Shown here in pieces: positions 60,754 through 64,000 of a stretch of DNA of 64,000 bases. The position numbers and the translations under genes were made by a program. Source of the DNA: RGIG1918 sp964570895. GTDB lineage: Bacteria > Cyanobacteriota > Vampirovibrionia > Gastranaerophilales > Gastranaerophilaceae. The stretch's first letter is position 1. The number at the start of each line of letters is the position of its first letter. Location of the stretch: positions 310,001 to 374,000 of the forward strand of contig CAZMZD010000001.1 of NCBI GenBank assembly GCA_964570895.1. Direction: 5' to 3'. The notes under the pieces were generated by a model. It was not told the origin of the DNA. It made no database searches and saw only the letters and a program-made list of their open reading frames with translations.

Positions 60754-61734
60754 ATGAACAAGAATGAAATAATTAAACTTTTAAGCAATAATTCAAATTA
60801 TGACGAATTAAGAGCGCAAGCAGATAAGATAAGAAAAGAGCATAAAGGCGACAGTGTTCACCTGAGAGGGCTGATTGAATTTTCTTCTTATTGTGCGAGA
60901 AATTGTGCTTATTGCGGGATAAGAGGGGAAAACAAAAACCTAAAAAGATTTAGACTAAATAAAGATGAAATTTTAAATATTGCGCACCACGGAAAAGAAT
61001 TGGGCTACAAGACAATTGTTTTGCAATCCGGCGAAGATTTAACTTATACGATAGATAAAATGCAAGAAATTATTGCGGAAATTAAAAAACTCGATTTTGC
61101 GCTAACGCTAAGCCTTGGGGAAAAAACTTTTGAAGAATATAAAGCATACAGGGAAGCCGGAGCAGATAGGTATTTATTAAGAATTGAAACGACAGACCCA
61201 AAGCTTTATGAAAGCTTACATCCGAATTCTTCACATAAAAACAGGTTTCAATGTTTAGAGCACTTGAAAGAACTAGGCTATGAAGTCGGGACAGGGATTA
61301 TGACAGGACTTCCACATCAAACAATAAATTCTATTGCAGATGATATTTTATTTTTTAAAGAAATGGAAGCGGATATGATAGGGCTCGGGCCCTTCGTGCC
61401 CTCGCCTGATACGCCTCTTGCGGATAAAGCAGGCGGAAGCTTTGAACTTGCAATTCGAGCAATGGCAATAGTAAGGATTTTAATGCCGGACATAAATATT
61501 CCCGCAACAAGCGCTATGGAAACAATTAAAGAAAACGGAAGATTTATTGCGCTAACATCGGGCGCAAATGTCGTTATGCCAAACCTTGCCCCAAAAAGCG
61601 CGGAATTGTATTCAATCTATCCTAAAAAAAGTTCCGATTGGAGCAACATCTCACATGATGAGGCAAATGAAAGATTGAAAACGATAGGGCGATACGTATC
61701 TAAAACCAAAGGATTCAAAAAAGATAAAGAATAA
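60754..61734 (+). CDS. hydE: [FeFe]-hydrogenase maturase HydE (radical SAM)
   Basis: The 326-residue radical SAM protein has the CX3CX2C motif (Cys47, Cys51, Cys54 in CARNCAYCGIR), GYKTIVLQSGED, RYLLRIETTDPKLY, TGIMTGLPHQT and the GLGPFVPSPDTPL segment characteristic of HydE. HydE acts in building the dithiolate-bridged di-iron site of [FeFe]-hydrogenases. It implies a hydrogenase elsewhere in the genome; no HydF, HydG or hydrogenase is here. PylB or BioB are less likely, given the HydE-specific stretches. Confidence 0.9.
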   Translation: MNKNEIIKLLSNNSNYDELRAQADKIRKEHKGDSVHLRGLIEFSSYCARNCAYCGIRGENKNLKRFRLNKDEILNIAHHGKELGYKTIVLQSGEDLTYTIDKMQEIIAEIKKLDFALTLSLGEKTFEEYKAYREAGADRYLLRIETTDPKLYESLHPNSSHKNRFQCLEHLKELGYEVGTGIMTGLPHQTINSIADDILFFKEMEADMIGLGPFVPSPDTPLADKAGGSFELAIRAMAIVRILMPDINIPATSAMETIKENGRFIALTSGANVVMPNLAPKSAELYSIYPKKSSDWSNISHDEANERLKTIGRYVSKTKGFKKDKE

Positions 61735-61791
61735 CTAGCAATATTTTTTATCTTTTTGTTTTATATATATTAAGGTAAGGTGCGTATAAAT

Positions 61792-63936
61792 ATGAATATT
61801 TCAAAAGTGCAAAATTTAAGTTTTAAAAGAGCGTTAAGAGAGTCCGAAATTGAGGACTACAAAAAAACTCTAAAAGAAGGCAGAGAAGCCATTGGCGCAG
61901 ACGGAAAGAATATCTTAATTGTGCCGGATACATCACTTCCAACTTCAAACAAATCAATCATTGGAAACTTATCCGATGAAAAAGCCTTAGAATTTGCAGA
62001 CTTTATGAAAACGTACCTTGGAATTAATGCAATAGAATATTTACCGCAAGGTGATTTTCAAGAAGATTCGCACGACTTTAACCCTTACGATTCAACAACC
62101 TTAACTTACCCGAAACATTTAATAAATCTTGAAAGTTTCACAAAAAAAGAATTTGGCGAACTTTTAAAACCTGATGAAATTAAAACTAATAATAAGTTCG
62201 AAGGAACAGGAAGAAGCGAAATACCTTTTAAAGAAGTGTACGAAGAAAACTCTGATTTCAACAAAACACTAAAAGTTGCATATTCCAGATTTAACAAAAC
62301 AAACCCTCTATGGCAAGAATATTTAGATTACAGAAAAGAAAATGACGAAAATATAATTCCAAGAGTGTTGTTTTTAAACCTTGTTAAAGAACACGGCGAG
62401 TATAGAACTGCAAATTGGCCGGAACCTGATTCGACCTTATTCAAAGATGTTGATGAAACAAAGAAAAACAGGCTAGAAGAACTCAAAACAAAATACAAAG
62501 ATCAAATCGATTTTTATGCATTTGAACAATTTTTCGCACATAAAAATTTGAAATATTCAAAAGAAAAACTAAACAAAATGGGGCTCGAACTTGTTGGAGA
62601 TTGCCCTATAAGATTTTCAGAAGACGAAATGTGGGCAAACCCAGACGCATGCAGCAAGGATATCTTCATCGGAAAACCCAGCTGGAAAATAAATGCACTA
62701 GATTTCCAAAACATGTTTGATAAAAACGGTGAGCCGCTTCCTTCAATGCAGTTACTTGGCAAAAAATTCAAAAAAACATTAAGGGATTATGACAGCGTTA
62801 GGATTGATTGCGGCTGGTGCTACATTCAACCATCTTTGTATGATGGCAAAACTCAAGAAAAAAAATATATAAATACAGAAAAGAATAAATTTGGCGACAC
62901 TATCGTTAACTATTTTGAAAAACTCGCAAAAGAAGTTAAGGGCGAAGATTACGACTTAAGCAAAATAATGTATGAAGTGGAAGTCGGGGGCGGAGATGAC
63001 TTTTATGCAGTTGACAGAAAAAAAGGTGTGATTGAGCCGCTTGAAAATAGGACTCAAATTTTCACAACTGTCCACACAGACCTTGACCCTGACACAAAAT
63101 GGGGAACTATGCAAGCATACACTCTTCTTGGAGTTAATCGCAACGATATGTTATTAGGCACAGGAAACCACGATTATGCACCGCTTAGAGATTTGCAAAA
63201 AGGCGAAGAGCAATTAACTGACAGGGAAATTGAGAAGTTAAATAAACATTTCTACAGATACTTTAATTACAGGGAAAATTTTGACAATAAAGAAGATTTG
63301 GCAAAAGGGAAAAGAGCAGAAGTTGCACTTGCAAAAAATCAAATGCACTTTTTCTATGATGTTTTTGGCTGGAAATTAAACGACAAAGAAAAAAATAAAG
63401 AGCTTACAAGGGCATACTACGGCACAAAAATTAATGAAAATTATAAAGACGAATATTTAAACTCTCTAAAAGATGGCACAGGCTATAACCCGATGGAAAG
63501 TTTAAAAATTGCATTTATGAACAATATTTACGATACTCATCGTAAAGAAAATAGCGAACTTTATAATAAAATCGTGAAATATTCTGAAATTTTGAAAGCA
63601 GAAGAAGGCGAAATGCTCGAAGAACCTGCAAGCACGGCACCTGCGACAGACCCTATAAAAAATGGCGAAAATGAAACAAATGTGACACCAAAAACAGATG
63701 AACAGCCAACAAAAACAGAGGGAGCGGGCGAAACAGGCAAAACAGAAAATAAAAACACCGAACAAGAAAAAGACAAACCTGAAAACGGAACCACAAAAGA
63801 AAAAGAAAAGATTAAAAATGAAAACAAATTTTCACCTTACGTTATAGTTGGCACAATCGTAGCAGGCTTGATGGCAGCAGGCGCATTTATACATTCAAAA
63901 TTCAAGAAAAAACCGGAGAAAAAAGAAAAAGTTTAA
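61792..63936 (+). CDS. divergent GH77 (4-alpha-glucanotransferase-like) enzyme with C-terminal membrane anchor
   Basis: The 714-residue protein resembles amylomaltase (MalQ): GLELVGDCPIRFSEDEMWANP matches the MalQ loop before the nucleophile strand, SVRIDCGWCY carries Asp339 where MalQ has VRIDH, Glu395 (IMYEVEV) lies where the acid/base is, and GNHDYAPLR (Asp461) matches the THDN region. The N-terminus has the LSFKR tag. After the catalytic part come ~70 Glu/Thr/Lys/Pro-rich residues and one membrane helix (about 683-700) with a lysine-rich end. The ATG at 61792 follows AAGGTG. It should transfer alpha-1,4-glucan segments while tethered to a membrane; activity is unproven. Confidence 0.75.
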   Translation: MNISKVQNLSFKRALRESEIEDYKKTLKEGREAIGADGKNILIVPDTSLPTSNKSIIGNLSDEKALEFADFMKTYLGINAIEYLPQGDFQEDSHDFNPYDSTTLTYPKHLINLESFTKKEFGELLKPDEIKTNNKFEGTGRSEIPFKEVYEENSDFNKTLKVAYSRFNKTNPLWQEYLDYRKENDENIIPRVLFLNLVKEHGEYRTANWPEPDSTLFKDVDETKKNRLEELKTKYKDQIDFYAFEQFFAHKNLKYSKEKLNKMGLELVGDCPIRFSEDEMWANPDACSKDIFIGKPSWKINALDFQNMFDKNGEPLPSMQLLGKKFKKTLRDYDSVRIDCGWCYIQPSLYDGKTQEKKYINTEKNKFGDTIVNYFEKLAKEVKGEDYDLSKIMYEVEVGGGDDFYAVDRKKGVIEPLENRTQIFTTVHTDLDPDTKWGTMQAYTLLGVNRNDMLLGTGNHDYAPLRDLQKGEEQLTDREIEKLNKHFYRYFNYRENFDNKEDLAKGKRAEVALAKNQMHFFYDVFGWKLNDKEKNKELTRAYYGTKINENYKDEYLNSLKDGTGYNPMESLKIAFMNNIYDTHRKENSELYNKIVKYSEILKAEEGEMLEEPASTAPATDPIKNGENETNVTPKTDEQPTKTEGAGETGKTENKNTEQEKDKPENGTTKEKEKIKNENKFSPYVIVGTIVAGLMAAGAFIHSKFKKKPEKKEKV

Positions 63937-63980
63937 CATTTGATACTTTTATGAAATAATACATAAAAAAGAGGTGTCGA

Positions 63981-64000
63981 ATGAATAGAACTACTCCATC
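63981..64000 (+). CDS. start of a further CDS (cut by window edge)
   Basis: An ATG at 63981 follows a GAGGTG ribosome site by seven bases and opens a frame beginning Met-Asn-Arg-Thr-Thr-Pro. Only six codons are in the window, so nothing can be said about the product. Confidence 0.4.

Overview
The window looks like a chromosomal segment of a gut-type, non-photosynthetic cyanobacterial relative (Candidatus Gastranaerophilales / Melainabacteria, Vampirovibrionia). The reasons are: AT-rich DNA; an outer-membrane (Gram-negative) gene set (TolC, MurA, SecDF, FtsEX, TPR proteins) combined with RNase Y and a YmdB-like phosphoesterase; a HydE-type maturase that implies fermentative hydrogen metabolism; and several proteins with a short N-terminal 'SFKG/NFKG' tag, which I associate with this lineage. 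The lineage call is an inference; no rRNA gene is present to test it. TGA acts as a stop. There are no phage genes, insertion sequences or CRISPR arrays.

Layout. 0-5.6 kb: leuB (cut by the window edge) and leuD, a small winged-helix protein, a glycosyltransferase-like protein, then rny, a YmdB-like gene and a PHP phosphoesterase. 5.6-15 kb: a four-gene minus-strand unit with two unequal GH13 alpha-glucan enzymes and two unrecognised membrane proteins. 15-20.5 kb: a TPR protein with a degenerate ATPase-like N-terminus, rsmG, a 13-bp minisatellite, rpiB and argS. 20.5-21.2 kb: a repeat island. 21.3-25.8 kb: secD-secF plus an HTH/zinc-ribbon gene, and a TolC-like gene. 25.9-27.7 kb: four tRNAs (Arg-CCG, Val-TAC, Gln-TTG, Pro-GGG), a short transcript carrying a 24-residue hydrophobic peptide, and an acyl-ACP thioesterase. 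27.7-38.3 kb: a surface-sugar locus (rfbF, rfbG, rfbH, a YerE-like TPP enzyme, an epimerase, a NeuB-like synthase, an HpcH-like aldolase and two membrane glycosyltransferase-type genes). 38.4-43 kb: nadE, two tagged membrane proteins, leuC and a DUF2229-type protein. 43-43.5 kb: a second repeat island. 43.5-49.4 kb: an oxidoreductase, then a plus-strand run WecG/TagA - split transketolase - ftsE - ftsX - HDOD. 49.5-54 kb: murA with four tightly linked envelope or unknown genes. 54-60 kb: uvrB, rlmH, a dicarboxylate symporter, radA, rplT and rpmI. 60-60.6 kb: a third repeat island. 60.6-64 kb: a tiny ORF with a terminator, hydE, a membrane-anchored divergent GH77 enzyme and the first codons of one more gene.

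Three themes recur. First, alpha-glucan enzymes of unusual architecture sit with tagged or membrane-anchored partners (5.6-15 kb and 61.8-63.9 kb), which suggests a lineage-specific storage-glucan system. Second, about nine genes have a -10 box ending 6-7 bp before the ATG and no Shine-Dalgarno sequence, which predicts leaderless mRNAs; operon-internal genes instead have clear SD sequences. Third, intergenic DNA is compact except for three islands that share hairpin-forming repeat families, including a ~245-bp element whose 18-19 bp stem shows compensatory change between copies.
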